Of a stretch of 64,000 bases of DNA, positions 54,548 through 63,807 are shown in pieces. The number at the start of each line of letters is the position of its first letter. The stretch's first letter is position 1. The position numbers and the translations under genes are program-made. The DNA is from Microvirga zambiensis WSM3693 (lineage in GTDB: Bacteria > Pseudomonadota > Alphaproteobacteria > Rhizobiales > Beijerinckiaceae), in assembly GCF_016735695.1 (NCBI RefSeq), contig NZ_JAERQD010000003.1, forward strand, positions 124,001-188,000. The letters are read 5' to 3'. Under the pieces are notes generated by a model. That model saw only the letters and a program-made list of their open reading frames with translations, did no database searches and was not told the DNA's origin.

Positions 54548-55302
54548 CAGACCATCTCCTCCTCGCCCAGATACGCGGCGCGAACCTCTGGGTTGGCCCT
54601 GATCCTCCCGGGCGTATCGGTCGCGATCACGCGTCCGTAGACGAGGACGGACACGCGATCGGCCAACGAGAAAACCGCTTCCATGTCGTGCTCGATCAGC
54701 ACGATGGTGAGACGGCCTTTCAGGCGCCGCAGGGTTTCGACCACGCGCTGGGATTCATCGTGTCCGGTGCCGGCAAGCGGCTCGTCGAGCAGAAGCAGCT
54801 TCGGCTCGGTGGCGAGCCCGATGGCGAGTTCGAGCTGGCGCTTTTCGCCGTGGGACAGGAGGCCCGACGGAATGTGGGCACGGGCGCCGAGGCCAGCCTG
54901 CTGCAGACAGTCCATGGCTGGCTGGTTCAACGCCTTCTCTTGCGAGGCATTGCCGAAGAAACGGAAGCTCGATCCCGAACGCGCCTGAACGGCCAGCGCC
55001 ACGTTTTCCAGAGCCGAGAAACCCGGCAGGATCGAGGTGATCTGGAAGGACCGGGCAAGCCCGCGCCCGACGCGCTGCGGCATCGACAGAGAGGTCACGT
55101 CCTGGCCGGCGAACAGGACGGATCCGGAATCCGAACGAAGTGTCCCGGAAATCTGGTGGATGAGAGTCGTCTTGCCGGCGCCGTTCGGGCCGATGATCGC
55201 GTGCAGCTCGCCCGGCTGAACGGCGAGGCTGACATCGTCGGTCACGACGAGAGCGCCATAGGCTTTGCGCAGATTGCGAAGTTCGAGCAGGGGCTCAGCC
55301 AT
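54547..55302 (-). CDS. livG: Branched-chain-type ABC transporter ATP-binding protein
   Basis: LivG-family ATPase, 251 aa. Walker A GPNGAGKTTLI, signature LSHGEKRQLELAIGL, Walker B LLLLDEPLAGTGHDE and switch IEHDMEAVFSLADR. Overlaps livM by eight bases. Confidence 0.94.
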   Translation of the reverse strand: MAEPLLELRNLRKAYGALVVTDDVSLAVQPGELHAIIGPNGAGKTTLIHQISGTLRSDSGSVLFAGQDVTSLSMPQRVGRGLARSFQITSILPGFSALENVALAVQARSGSSFRFFGNASQEKALNQPAMDCLQQAGLGARAHIPSGLLSHGEKRQLELAIGLATEPKLLLLDEPLAGTGHDESQRVVETLRRLKGRLTIVLIEHDMEAVFSLADRVSVLVYGRVIATDTPGRIRANPEVRAAYLGEEEMV

Positions 55303-56326
55303 GACGGGGCCTCCGCAGCAGGCCCATGATCCCGCCCCTGACGAACAGGACGATCAGGATGAGGAGGGGGCCGAACACCATCTTCCAGTTCTCTGCCAGA
55401 TGCGCACGGGTCTCCTCGGCGAGGAAGAAGCTGACGCCGTGCAGGATCTCCGGCAGGAATTCTTCGAGGAGCAGGAAGGCGGCCGCGCCGATGATCGCGC
55501 CATGGAGCGAGCCGAGCCCGCCGAGCACAACCATGAAGATCAATTCGCCGGAACGCTGCCAGGTCATGAAGGCCGGGCTGACGAATTCCGCCTGGTTGGC
55601 GAGCAGGCATCCGGCAAGCCCCGCCATCATGCCGCTGATCACATAGGCTGCGAGCTGAAAGCGGAAGGGCTGAAATCCGATCGCTTCCATGCGGATGGCG
55701 TTTTCCCGCGTTCCGCGCAGGACGCGGCCGAAGCGCGATGCGACGACCGACCGGGAGAAGGCATAGGCGCCGAGGAGGCAGATCAGGCACATCCAGTAGA
55801 AAGCGAAATCGCTTTTCAGGATGCGCGACCCGGCCACGAGACTGCGGGACGACAGGGTCATGCCGTCATCGCCGCCATAGGCCGCAAGCGATGTGGCGAG
55901 GAAGTACAGCATCTGCCCGAAGGCGAGCGTGATCATGATGAAGTAGACACCCTTCGTGCGCAGCGAGATCGCTCCCGTGACGAGGGCGAAGAGAGCGGAG
56001 GCCACGAGCGCGACCGGTATCTGGATGAGCGCATCCTCGATGCCATGGGTGGCGAGGATGCCGACCGCATAACCTCCGATGCCGAGGAAGGCGGCATGGC
56101 CGAAGCTGACGAGAGCGCCGTAGCCGAGGATGAGGTCGAGCGCCATGGCGGCGATGCCGAAGATCATCACCCGCGTCAGCAGGGACAGGACATAGCCCTC
56201 GGCGCCGGAATAGGTGGCGAAGAGCGGGGCCGCCGCGAAGGCCGCGAAGAGAACGATGGGGACGACCTCGAACCGCGTGGAGAGGGAAGGCGCTGGCGCG
56301 GAAGCCGTATCGGCAAGTTCGGTCAT
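55295..56326 (-). CDS. livM: Branched-chain-type ABC transporter permease
   Basis: LivM-family permease, 343 aa with about ten hydrophobic helices. Motifs: DLILGYGALVSFGHAAFLGIGGYA and GVYFIMITLAFGQMLYF. Nine bases separate it from livH. Confidence 0.93.
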   Translation of the reverse strand: MTELADTASAPAPSLSTRFEVVPIVLFAAFAAAPLFATYSGAEGYVLSLLTRVMIFGIAAMALDLILGYGALVSFGHAAFLGIGGYAVGILATHGIEDALIQIPVALVASALFALVTGAISLRTKGVYFIMITLAFGQMLYFLATSLAAYGGDDGMTLSSRSLVAGSRILKSDFAFYWMCLICLLGAYAFSRSVVASRFGRVLRGTRENAIRMEAIGFQPFRFQLAAYVISGMMAGLAGCLLANQAEFVSPAFMTWQRSGELIFMVVLGGLGSLHGAIIGAAAFLLLEEFLPEILHGVSFFLAEETRAHLAENWKMVFGPLLILIVLFVRGGIMGLLRRPRHG

Positions 56327-56335
56327 GGTCGCGCT

Positions 56336-57256
56336 CTAACGTTTCACGGGAAATAATCCGGAGGGCCGGAAGAACAGCACCGCCGCCATGAAGATGTAGA
56401 TCAGCATCGGCGCGATGGCGCGGCCGGTCTGGCTTGCGGCTGCCGGATCGAGAAAGAGCCGCAGCAGGTTCGGGGCGAAGGAGCGCCCGACCGTGTCCAC
56501 GAGCCCGATCAGGAGTGCTGCGAGAAAGGCGCCGCGAATGGAGCCGATGCCGCCGATCACGATGACCACGAAGGCGAGGATGAGGATGTTGTCCCCCATG
56601 CCCGGCTCCACGGACAGGATCGGCGCGACCATGGCCCCTGCAAAGCCGGCGAGCATGGCGCCGAAGCCGAACACGATCATGAACAGGCGCTGGATGTTCA
56701 CCCCGAGCGCCGAGACCATGGCGGCATTGCTCGCGCCCGCCCGCACCAGCATGCCGATGCGCGTATGATTGACGAGCACATAAAGGAGGGCCGCGACGAT
56801 GAGGCCCGCCGCGATGATGGCGAGACGATAGACCGGGTAGAGCAGGCCGCTGGCGATCTCCACCGAGCCGGACAGCAGGTCTGGAACGGGAACGCTCAAA
56901 GGGGCTGCGCCCCAGACGAACTTCACGGCCTGATTAAGGAACAGGATCACGCCGAACGTCGCGAGCACCTGATCGAGATGATCGCGGTCGTAGAGATGTC
57001 TGAAGACGAGCACTTCGAGCAGAAGCCCGAAGCCCAGGGCCGAGGGCAGGGCGAGAAGAAGCGCCCAGCCGAAGCTCCCGGTCCAGACGCTGAACGCAGC
57101 GACCAGATAGGCACCGACCATATACTGCACGCCATGCGCCAGGTTGATGAAATCCATCACGCCGAACACGAGGGTCAGGCCGGCGGCGATGAGGAAGAGG
57201 ATGAGCCCGAACTGAAGGCCGTTCAAAGTCTGGACGAAGAGGAGAGTGGCTGTCAT
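56336..57256 (-). CDS. livH: Branched-chain-type ABC transporter permease
   Basis: LivH-family permease, 306 aa, about eight helices. Motifs: LIAAGLTLVFGVMDFINLAHG and VIVIGGIGSIRGAFLAALLIG. ATG 57256 is preferred to the GTG two codons upstream. Preceded in the operon by the binding-protein gene and a perfect hairpin. Confidence 0.92.
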   Translation of the reverse strand: MTATLLFVQTLNGLQFGLILFLIAAGLTLVFGVMDFINLAHGVQYMVGAYLVAAFSVWTGSFGWALLLALPSALGFGLLLEVLVFRHLYDRDHLDQVLATFGVILFLNQAVKFVWGAAPLSVPVPDLLSGSVEIASGLLYPVYRLAIIAAGLIVAALLYVLVNHTRIGMLVRAGASNAAMVSALGVNIQRLFMIVFGFGAMLAGFAGAMVAPILSVEPGMGDNILILAFVVIVIGGIGSIRGAFLAALLIGLVDTVGRSFAPNLLRLFLDPAAASQTGRAIAPMLIYIFMAAVLFFRPSGLFPVKR

Positions 57257-57342
57257 CGGCACATCACGGGCAGCACGCCATCAGTCGAGCCTCCGCTCGG
57301 ACGCTTCCCTGCGAAAGCGCCATGATCGCTGGATCGGATCGG

Positions 57343-57380
57343 GATCGGCCTGCCTGATGCGATTGCAGGGCAGGCCGATC
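57343..57380 (-). terminator. Intra-operon hairpin after the binding-protein gene
   Basis: Perfect 12-bp stem GATCGGCCTGCC (57343-57354)/GGCAGGCCGATC (57369-57380) with a 14-base loop, 17 bases past the stop of the binding-protein gene. No U-tract follows, so mRNA protection or partial termination is more likely than full termination. Confidence 0.7.
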
Positions 57381-57397
57381 GGTCTTGCAAGGGCGCC

Positions 57398-58576
57398 TCA
57401 GTTCGTGGCGGCGCATTCCTTGGCATAGGCATCCGTGTAGTCGTCGAACACTTTTTCCACGATCTCGGTCTGGAACTTGCCGTCCGAACGCTTGGCGGCC
57501 TTCACCAGATAGAAGTCCTGAACCGGGAAGCCGTTGCTGCCGAACTTGAAGTCTCCGCGCAGGGACTTGAAATCGGCTTTCTTGATGGCGGCGCGCACCG
57601 CGTCCTTGTTGTCCATCTTGCCGCCGGTGCTCTTGAGCGCGCTGTCGATGAGGAGAGCTGCATCATAGGCGTGCATGGAATAGGAGCCGGGCACGGAATT
57701 GTACGCCGCCTCGTAGGCCGCCACGAACTTCTTGTTCTGTGGATTGTCGAGATTCGGCGCCCAGTTGGAGCCGCCGAGCATGCCGATCGCCGCATCCTGC
57801 TGCGCGGGCAGGGTCGATTCATCGACCGTGAAGGCGGAGAGGAAGGGGATGCGGTCGGCAAGGCCCGCCGCGCGGTACTGCTTGACGAGGTTCACGCCCA
57901 TGCCGCCGGGCATGAAGGTGAAGATCGCATCGGGCTGCATGGAGGCGATCTTCGCAAGCTCGGACTGGAAATCGAGAGTGTTCAGCGGGACGTAGGATTC
58001 CTCGACGACTTCGCCCTTGTAATGGCGCTTGAAGCCCGCGAGCGCATCCTTGCCGGCCTGATAGTTCGGCGCCAGCAGATAGACCTTCTTGTAGCCGCGG
58101 TCTTGCGCGACCTTTCCGAGAACCTCGTGGTTCTGGTCGTTCTGATAGGACGTCGCGAAGAAATACGGGCTGCAGCTTTTGCCCGCGAGGTTCGAGGGGC
58201 CGGCATTGGTGCTGATGTAGAACGTGTTCGCGTCGACGATCGGCTTGTGGACGGCGACGGCCACGTTCGAGAAGATTGGGCCGACGACGAAGTCCACCTT
58301 GTCGCGTTCCAGGAGGCCTTTGACCTTGGTCACCGCCACGTCGGGTTTCAACTCGTCGTCGACGACGATCACTTCGACGTCGCGTCCGCCGAGCTTGCTG
58401 CCGAGATCCTTCACAGCGAGCTGGAAGCCGTCGCGGGCCTGCTGGCCGAGGACGGCCGACGGGCCCGAAAGAGTGAGCAGCAATCCGACTTTCAGCTTCT
58501 CCTGCGCCATGGCCGGTGCTGCAGCCAGAGTGACAGCTGCTGCAAGGCCAAGGGTCTTGATCGTTACGTTCATCAT
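57398..58576 (-). CDS. ABC transporter substrate-binding protein (LivK/aromatic-acid type)
   Basis: Periplasmic type I binding protein, 392 aa. Signal peptide MMNVTIKTLGLAAAVTLA to AMAQE, then KVGLLLTLSGPSAVLGQQAR and VGPIFSNVAVAV. The amino-acid-type ligand motif is not clear, and members of this group often bind aromatic or benzoate-like acids. Two adjacent ATG codons (58576, 58573) can serve as start, with GGGAG upstream. First gene of the leftward operon, divergent from the aryl-CoA ligase across a shared 382-base regulatory region. Confidence 0.9.
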   Translation of the reverse strand: MMNVTIKTLGLAAAVTLAAAPAMAQEKLKVGLLLTLSGPSAVLGQQARDGFQLAVKDLGSKLGGRDVEVIVVDDELKPDVAVTKVKGLLERDKVDFVVGPIFSNVAVAVHKPIVDANTFYISTNAGPSNLAGKSCSPYFFATSYQNDQNHEVLGKVAQDRGYKKVYLLAPNYQAGKDALAGFKRHYKGEVVEESYVPLNTLDFQSELAKIASMQPDAIFTFMPGGMGVNLVKQYRAAGLADRIPFLSAFTVDESTLPAQQDAAIGMLGGSNWAPNLDNPQNKKFVAAYEAAYNSVPGSYSMHAYDAALLIDSALKSTGGKMDNKDAVRAAIKKADFKSLRGDFKFGSNGFPVQDFYLVKAAKRSDGKFQTEIVEKVFDDYTDAYAKECAATN

Positions 58577-58958
58577 GGTCTCCCGAATGGCTGTTCCCTG
58601 CGCACTTTTATGTGCTGCGTTGATTGTTCCCAGCGGGACGCGCGGTGCCCGACGAACAAGTCGGGCGGTACTCTGCCGCAAAACGACCCGGCCGAACACT
58701 CCCTTTCTGGGAGCGCTCATCCCCACATCCCCAATCTTTGGGATTGCCAAGGATTATTTTAAGTTTAAAATATTTTCCAGGTTCTTCAAGCGGATTGTTT
58801 CGCAGAGGAAGACAGGCGAAATGACAGGCGCGTGATCGGCGATGAAGAGACGGGATCCGGAATGCGCATTGCTCGTGGCTTCCGGATAGAGCCTGCCTCA
58901 TCGCCCCTTTCACGATGTCTGGATCTTGCGCCGCACAATAACGACAGAGGAGCGGACG
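58577..58958. promoter_or_regulatory. Divergent regulatory region of the aromatic catabolism locus
   Basis: 382 bases without a supported gene, between the importer operon and the CoA ligase. The central part (58750-58780) is strikingly AT-rich in an otherwise GC-rich region and contains the palindrome listed separately. Both promoters must be here. Confidence 0.7.
58755..58772. promoter_or_regulatory. Candidate MarR operator, copy 1
   Basis: TATTTTAAGTTTAAAATA, an 18-base palindrome with a single central mismatch. It is about equidistant (about 180 bases) from the binding-protein start and the ligase start. The same sequence with a perfect centre occurs at 60633-60652, ahead of the monooxygenase gene. 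Confidence 0.7.
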
Positions 58959-60608
58959 ATGGCGGACACGGCGCATGTGGATACCTTCGCGAGGGACAAT
59001 CTTCCGCCTCAGGATCGATGGCCGGCCTTCCTGTTCACCCGTCCCGAGCTGCAATATCCCGAGCGCCTGAACTGCGCCGCGGCCTTCCTCGACCGCTGGG
59101 TCGACGAGGGACGCGGTGACGAGCCCTGCATCATCAGCCCGACAGAGACTCTCACCTACCGCGCGCTTCAGGCGCGGGTGAATCGGATCTGCAATATCCT
59201 GGTCGAGAAGCTCGGCTTCGTGCCCGGCAATCGCGTGCTGCTGCGCTCGGCCAACAATCCAATGATGGTGGCGGCCTATCTGGCGGTCCTGAAAGCCGGC
59301 GGCGTCGTCGTTGCCACCATGCCGCTGCTGCGCGCCAAGGAGATCGCCTATCCGCTGAACAAGGCGAAGATCACCATATCGCTCTGCGATCACCGGCTCG
59401 CTGAGGAGATGGAGCGTGCCAGGACGATGGCGCCCGATCTGCAGCATGTGGTGTATTGGGGTTCGGGAAAGTCCGACAGCCTTGAGGCACTGATGGCGGA
59501 AGCCTCGCCGGACTTTACAGCTGTCGATACGGCGGCGGACGATGTGTGCCTGATCGGATTCACCTCGGGCACCACCGGCGAGCCGAAGGGCACCATGCAT
59601 TTCCACCGCGACATGCTGGCGATCTGCGACGGCTATGGTGGGAATGTCTTGCGGCCTGAGGCGGGCGACCGCTTCATCGGCTCGCCGCCGCTCGCCTTCA
59701 CCTTCGGCCTCGGCGGCATCGTGCTGTTTCCGATGCGCGTCGGCGCCTCGACCGTGCTTTTGGAAAAGGCCGGACCCGACGATCTTTTGCCCGCCATCGC
59801 GCAGCACAAGGCCACCATCTGCTTCACGGCGCCGACCGCCTATCGGGCCATGCTGTCGAAGCTGGAAGGGCGCGATATCTCGAGCTTGCGCAAATGCGTC
59901 TCGGCCGGCGAGCCCCTGCCGAAGGGCACCTTCGAAGCCTGGAAGGACGCGACCGGCATCAGTCTCATGGATGGGATCGGCGCGACGGAGATGCTGCATA
60001 TCTTCATCGCCGCGACTGAAGACGAGATCCGTCCCGGCGCGACGGGCAAGCCGGTGCCCGGCTATGAGGCGAAAGTCGTTGACGATGAGGGCCGCGACCT
60101 GCCGCCCGGCAGCGTCGGTCGCCTGGCTGTGCGCGGGCCGACAGGGTGCCGCTATCTCGCCGACGAGCGGCAGGGCAAATACGTTCAGAACGGCTGGAAC
60201 ATCACCGGCGACACCTACCTCATGGATGAGGACGGCTACTTCTGGTATCAGGCGCGTTCCGACGACATGATCATCTCGGCCGGCTACAACATCGCGGGCC
60301 CCGAGGTCGAGGCCGCGCTGCTCACGCATCCGGCAGTCGCCGAATGCGGCGTCGTCGGCGCTCCGGATGATGGGCGCGGGACGGTAGTGAAGGCCTACGT
60401 GGTCCTGCGTTCTGGCCATGCTCCAGGGCCTGAGCTGACGAAGGCGCTTCAGGATCACGTCAAGGCGGAGATCGCGCCCTACAAATATCCCCGCCTCATC
60501 GAATTCGTGGAGGCTCTCCCACGGACCCAGACCGGCAAGCTGCAGCGCTTCGAGCTGCGCCGCATCGCTCAGGACTCCGACACCCATCAGGAGGCTTTGA
60601 GTGCCTAG
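58959..60608 (+). CDS. Benzoate-CoA ligase family protein, probable 2-aminobenzoate-CoA ligase
   Basis: Acyl/aryl-CoA synthetase that activates an aromatic acid with ATP and CoA, 549 aa. AMP-binding P-loop FTSGTTGEPKGTMHFH, A5 motif DGIGATEMLHIF, A7 NITGDTYL, A8 ARSDDMIISAGYNIAGPEVE and A10 lysine in TQTGKLQRF. The YxxxxxNI/ATEMLHIF pattern is that of benzoate-CoA and 2-aminobenzoate-CoA ligases. ATG 58959 with AGAGGAG is chosen; an 11-codon extension exists. The downstream 2-aminobenzoyl-CoA monooxygenase gene argues for anthranilate as substrate. Confidence 0.9.
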   Translation: MADTAHVDTFARDNLPPQDRWPAFLFTRPELQYPERLNCAAAFLDRWVDEGRGDEPCIISPTETLTYRALQARVNRICNILVEKLGFVPGNRVLLRSANNPMMVAAYLAVLKAGGVVVATMPLLRAKEIAYPLNKAKITISLCDHRLAEEMERARTMAPDLQHVVYWGSGKSDSLEALMAEASPDFTAVDTAADDVCLIGFTSGTTGEPKGTMHFHRDMLAICDGYGGNVLRPEAGDRFIGSPPLAFTFGLGGIVLFPMRVGASTVLLEKAGPDDLLPAIAQHKATICFTAPTAYRAMLSKLEGRDISSLRKCVSAGEPLPKGTFEAWKDATGISLMDGIGATEMLHIFIAATEDEIRPGATGKPVPGYEAKVVDDEGRDLPPGSVGRLAVRGPTGCRYLADERQGKYVQNGWNITGDTYLMDEDGYFWYQARSDDMIISAGYNIAGPEVEAALLTHPAVAECGVVGAPDDGRGTVVKAYVVLRSGHAPGPELTKALQDHVKAEIAPYKYPRLIEFVEALPRTQTGKLQRFELRRIAQDSDTHQEALSA

Positions 60609-60632
60609 CAAACGGTGCAGGTTGATCTAAAA

Positions 60633-60652
60633 TTATTTTAAGCTTAAAATAA
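60633..60652. promoter_or_regulatory. Candidate MarR operator, copy 2
   Basis: Perfect 20-base palindrome TTATTTTAAGCTTAAAATAA, 30 bases before the monooxygenase start. Same core as the site at 58755-58772. Implies an additional regulated promoter inside the ligase-monooxygenase spacer. Confidence 0.75.
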
Positions 60653-60681
60653 ATTAAGCGTCATTTCCCGGGTAGGAATCC

Positions 60682-63036
60682 ATGAAGACGGCGATCATCG
60701 GCGGCGGCCCGGCGGGGCTTTATTTCGCGATCCTGCTGAAGAAGCTTCGGCCGGAATCGGACATCACGGTCTATGAGCGCAACCGCGCCGACGAAACGTT
60801 CGGCTTCGGCGTCGTGTTCTCCGATGCGACGCTCGACAATTTCGAGAAATACGACCTGCCGAGCTATCAGCGGATCATTCGGGAATTCGCCTATTGGGAT
60901 GACATCGCGATTCATTTCCGCGGCAGCGAGCATCGGATCGGCGGCAACGGCTTCTGCGGCTGCTCGCGGCGCACGCTGCTCCTGATCCTGCAGGACCGCG
61001 CGGAGGAGCTAGGCGTCAGGCTGCGCTACGAAGCCGATGTGGACGACGAGAGCCTCTTCGCCGATGCGGATCTCGTGGTCGTGGCCGACGGTATCAACAG
61101 CCGCTTCAGGGAGCGCTATGCGGACCACTTCCAGCCGGAGGTGGATCTGCGGCCCAACAAGTTCACCTGGATGGGCTCGACCAAGCCTCTCGACGCCTTC
61201 ACCTTCATCTTTCAAGAGACGGAGTGGGGACCCTTCATCGCTCATGCCTATCAGTATGAGGCGAACCGCTCGACCTGGGTGTTCGAGACCGACCCGGAGA
61301 CTTTCGAGCGGGCAGGGCTGAAGGATATGAGCGAGGCCGAATCGGCGGCGCTCATGGAAAAGATCTTCGGCTGGTTCCTTGGCGGGCATCGCGTTCTCAC
61401 CAACCGCTCGATCTGGCGCAATTTTCCGATGATCCGCAACAAGCGCTGGGTCATGGGCAACAAGGTGCTGCTGGGCGACGCAAAGGCCTCGGCGCATTTC
61501 TCCATCGGCTCGGGCACCAAGCTCGCGATGGAGGATGCCATCGCGCTCTTTGAAGCCCTCCGCCGCGAGCCGAGCGTGGAAGGCGCGCTGTCGCTCTACG
61601 AGACCGGGCGGCGCGAGGAGGTCGAGAAGACGCAGCACGCGGCCGACGTGTCGCTCGTCTGGTTCGAGCATGTGGCGCGCTTCTGGGATTTCGATCCGGT
61701 GCAGTTTGCCTTCGGCGTCATGACCCGCGCCAAGGCGATCACCTACGACAACCTGCGCCTGCGCGCGCCGGATTTCGTCGCTGCTGTCGACAAGACCTTC
61801 GCGAGGCAGGTGCAGAAGCAAGGCTTCGACGTATCGGTCGAGGATCCGAGCGCACCGATGTTCCAGCCCTTCCGGCTGCGCGAGATGATCGTTCCGAACC
61901 GTGTCGTGGTCTCGCCGATGGACATGTATTCGGCGAAGGACGGTGTTCCGGGAGAGTTTCATCTCGTCCATTACGGCTCGCGCGCCATGGGCGGGGCGGG
62001 GCTGGTCTTCACGGAAATGACCTGCGTGTCGCCGGAAGCGCGGATCACGCCCGGCTGCACGGGCTTGTGGAACGACGAGCAGGAAGCGGCCTGGAAGCGG
62101 ATCGTCGATTTCATCCAAGACAACTCGGGAACGAAGTTCTGCCTGCAGCTCGGGCATTCAGGCCGCAAGGGCGCGACCAAGCTCATGTGGGAAGGAATGG
62201 ACCGGCCTCTGGAGGAGGGCGCCTGGGACATCTGCTCCGCCTCGCCGATTCCTTACTTCCCCGACAGCCAGGTGCCGCGCGAGGCGACGCGCGCCGACAT
62301 GGAATTGATCAAGCGGCAATTCGTGGAGGCCGCGCAGCGCGGGGAACGGGCCGGCTTCGACATGCTCGAGCTGCATTGCGCCCATGGCTACCTGTTCGCG
62401 AGCTTCATCTCGCCGCTGACGAACAGCCGTACGGACGAGTATGGCGGCTCGCTCGAAAATCGCCTGCGCTTTCCGCTGGAGATCTTCGACGCCATGCGCG
62501 AGGTCTGGCCGGCGCATAAGCCCATGTCGGTGCGCATCTCGGCGACCGATTGGGCCGAGGGCGGCATCACCGGTGACGAGGCGGTCGAGATCGCCCGCGC
62601 CTTCGCCGAGCACGGCGTCGATCTCGTCGACGTCTCGACGGGCCAGACCGTGCGCGAGGCGCGGCCGATCTATGGGCGCATGTTCCAGACGCCGTTCTCC
62701 GATCAGGTGCGCAACGAGGCGCGTGTCGCCACCATGTGCGTCGGCAACATCACGGCGGCGGATCAGGTGAACACGATTCTTGCCGCAGGACGTGCCGATC
62801 TCGTCGCGCTCGGGCGGCCGCATCTGGTCGATCCGTTCTTCACCATGAAGGCTGCCGCTTGGTACGGCGCGAAGGACATCCACTGCCCGCCGCAATATCT
62901 GGCAGGCCGAGATCAGATCTTCCGCAACTCGGTGCGCGACCGTCAGGATCTGGACGATCTCAAGGTGAAGGCGAAACCGAAGACGCGTGCCGAATTGAAG
63001 TTGGAAGCCGGCGAGAAGCCGCTTGCGGCGGAATGA
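60682..63036 (+). CDS. Bifunctional 2-aminobenzoyl-CoA monooxygenase/reductase (salicylyl-CoA 5-hydroxylase family)
   Basis: 784-aa two-domain flavoenzyme. Residues 1 to about 385 form an FAD aromatic hydroxylase ([33 protein letters not shown]). Residues about 393-760 form an Old Yellow Enzyme FMN domain ([46 protein letters not shown]). In Azoarcus and related bacteria this fusion hydroxylates and then reduces 2-aminobenzoyl-CoA in aerobic anthranilate degradation. Both cofactor motifs are intact. Salicylyl-CoA is an alternative substrate. The SDR gene follows after one base. Confidence 0.92.
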   Translation: MKTAIIGGGPAGLYFAILLKKLRPESDITVYERNRADETFGFGVVFSDATLDNFEKYDLPSYQRIIREFAYWDDIAIHFRGSEHRIGGNGFCGCSRRTLLLILQDRAEELGVRLRYEADVDDESLFADADLVVVADGINSRFRERYADHFQPEVDLRPNKFTWMGSTKPLDAFTFIFQETEWGPFIAHAYQYEANRSTWVFETDPETFERAGLKDMSEAESAALMEKIFGWFLGGHRVLTNRSIWRNFPMIRNKRWVMGNKVLLGDAKASAHFSIGSGTKLAMEDAIALFEALRREPSVEGALSLYETGRREEVEKTQHAADVSLVWFEHVARFWDFDPVQFAFGVMTRAKAITYDNLRLRAPDFVAAVDKTFARQVQKQGFDVSVEDPSAPMFQPFRLREMIVPNRVVVSPMDMYSAKDGVPGEFHLVHYGSRAMGGAGLVFTEMTCVSPEARITPGCTGLWNDEQEAAWKRIVDFIQDNSGTKFCLQLGHSGRKGATKLMWEGMDRPLEEGAWDICSASPIPYFPDSQVPREATRADMELIKRQFVEAAQRGERAGFDMLELHCAHGYLFASFISPLTNSRTDEYGGSLENRLRFPLEIFDAMREVWPAHKPMSVRISATDWAEGGITGDEAVEIARAFAEHGVDLVDVSTGQTVREARPIYGRMFQTPFSDQVRNEARVATMCVGNITAADQVNTILAAGRADLVALGRPHLVDPFFTMKAAAWYGAKDIHCPPQYLAGRDQIFRNSVRDRQDLDDLKVKAKPKTRAELKLEAGEKPLAAE

Positions 63037-63037
63037 G

Positions 63038-63805
63038 ATGACCATGACAAGTCTCAAAGGTCGGCATGCATTGGTGACGGGCGGAGGGCGCGGGATCGGC
63101 CGCGCCATCGCCGGCTGCCTTGTGAAAGCAGGGGCGACCGTCACGATCGTCGGGCGCTCTCCCGCAACGCTCGAACAGGCGATCATGCAGGGCGATGCGC
63201 ATGCTGCGGCTGTGGCCGACATCACGGACAGGCAGGCGGTCGAGGCTGCCGTTCAGGATGCCGTCATGCGCTATGGCCCGGTCGATCTTCTGATTGCCAA
63301 TGCTGGAGCGGCCGCCTCCGCACCCTTCATGAAGACGGGACCTGACATGTTCCGGCAGATGCTGGACGTGAACCTGCTCGGCGTCACCAACGCGGCGCAT
63401 GCGGTGCTCGGCTCCATGACCCAGCGCGGCTTCGGCCGCATCATTGCCGTGGCATCGACGGCGGGCCTCAAGGGCTATCCCTATGTGAGCGCCTATTGCG
63501 CCGCCAAGCACGCGGTGATCGGCTTCGTTCGCGCCCTGGCTTTGGAAACTGCAAGGAGTGGTGTCACGGTGAATGCGGTCTGCCCCGGCTTCACGGATAC
63601 GGACATCGTCGCCGAGAGCCTGACCCGCATCATGGAGAAGACCAGCAGAACCCGCGATGAGGCGCTCGCTGAGCTCGTGAAGCACAACCCGCAAGGCAGG
63701 CTCATCGACCCGTCGGAGGTTGCCGAGGCCGTGCTCTGGCTGTGCGGCGAGGGTGCACGCTCCGTCACAGGACAGGCCATCGCAGTGGCCGGGGGAGAGA
63801 TCTGA
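63038..63805 (+). CDS. SDR family oxidoreductase
   Basis: Classical short-chain dehydrogenase, 255 aa: [12 protein letters not shown] (NAD(P) binding), NAGAAAS, catalytic Ser in AVASTAG and YxxxK in YCAAKHA. In this type of locus it probably oxidises a 3-hydroxyacyl-CoA formed after ring opening, but other alcohols are possible. ATG 63038 or 63044 can serve as start. Part of the monooxygenase operon; the MarR gene starts two bases after the stop. Confidence 0.9.
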   Translation: MTMTSLKGRHALVTGGGRGIGRAIAGCLVKAGATVTIVGRSPATLEQAIMQGDAHAAAVADITDRQAVEAAVQDAVMRYGPVDLLIANAGAAASAPFMKTGPDMFRQMLDVNLLGVTNAAHAVLGSMTQRGFGRIIAVASTAGLKGYPYVSAYCAAKHAVIGFVRALALETARSGVTVNAVCPGFTDTDIVAESLTRIMEKTSRTRDEALAELVKHNPQGRLIDPSEVAEAVLWLCGEGARSVTGQAIAVAGGEI

Positions 63806-63807
63806 CG

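Noticed and set aside
58608-60611. 667-codon open frame antisense to the CoA ligase
   Set aside because: Spans the divergent regulatory region and its operator; no conserved motif. The ligase on the other strand has all AMP-binding motifs.
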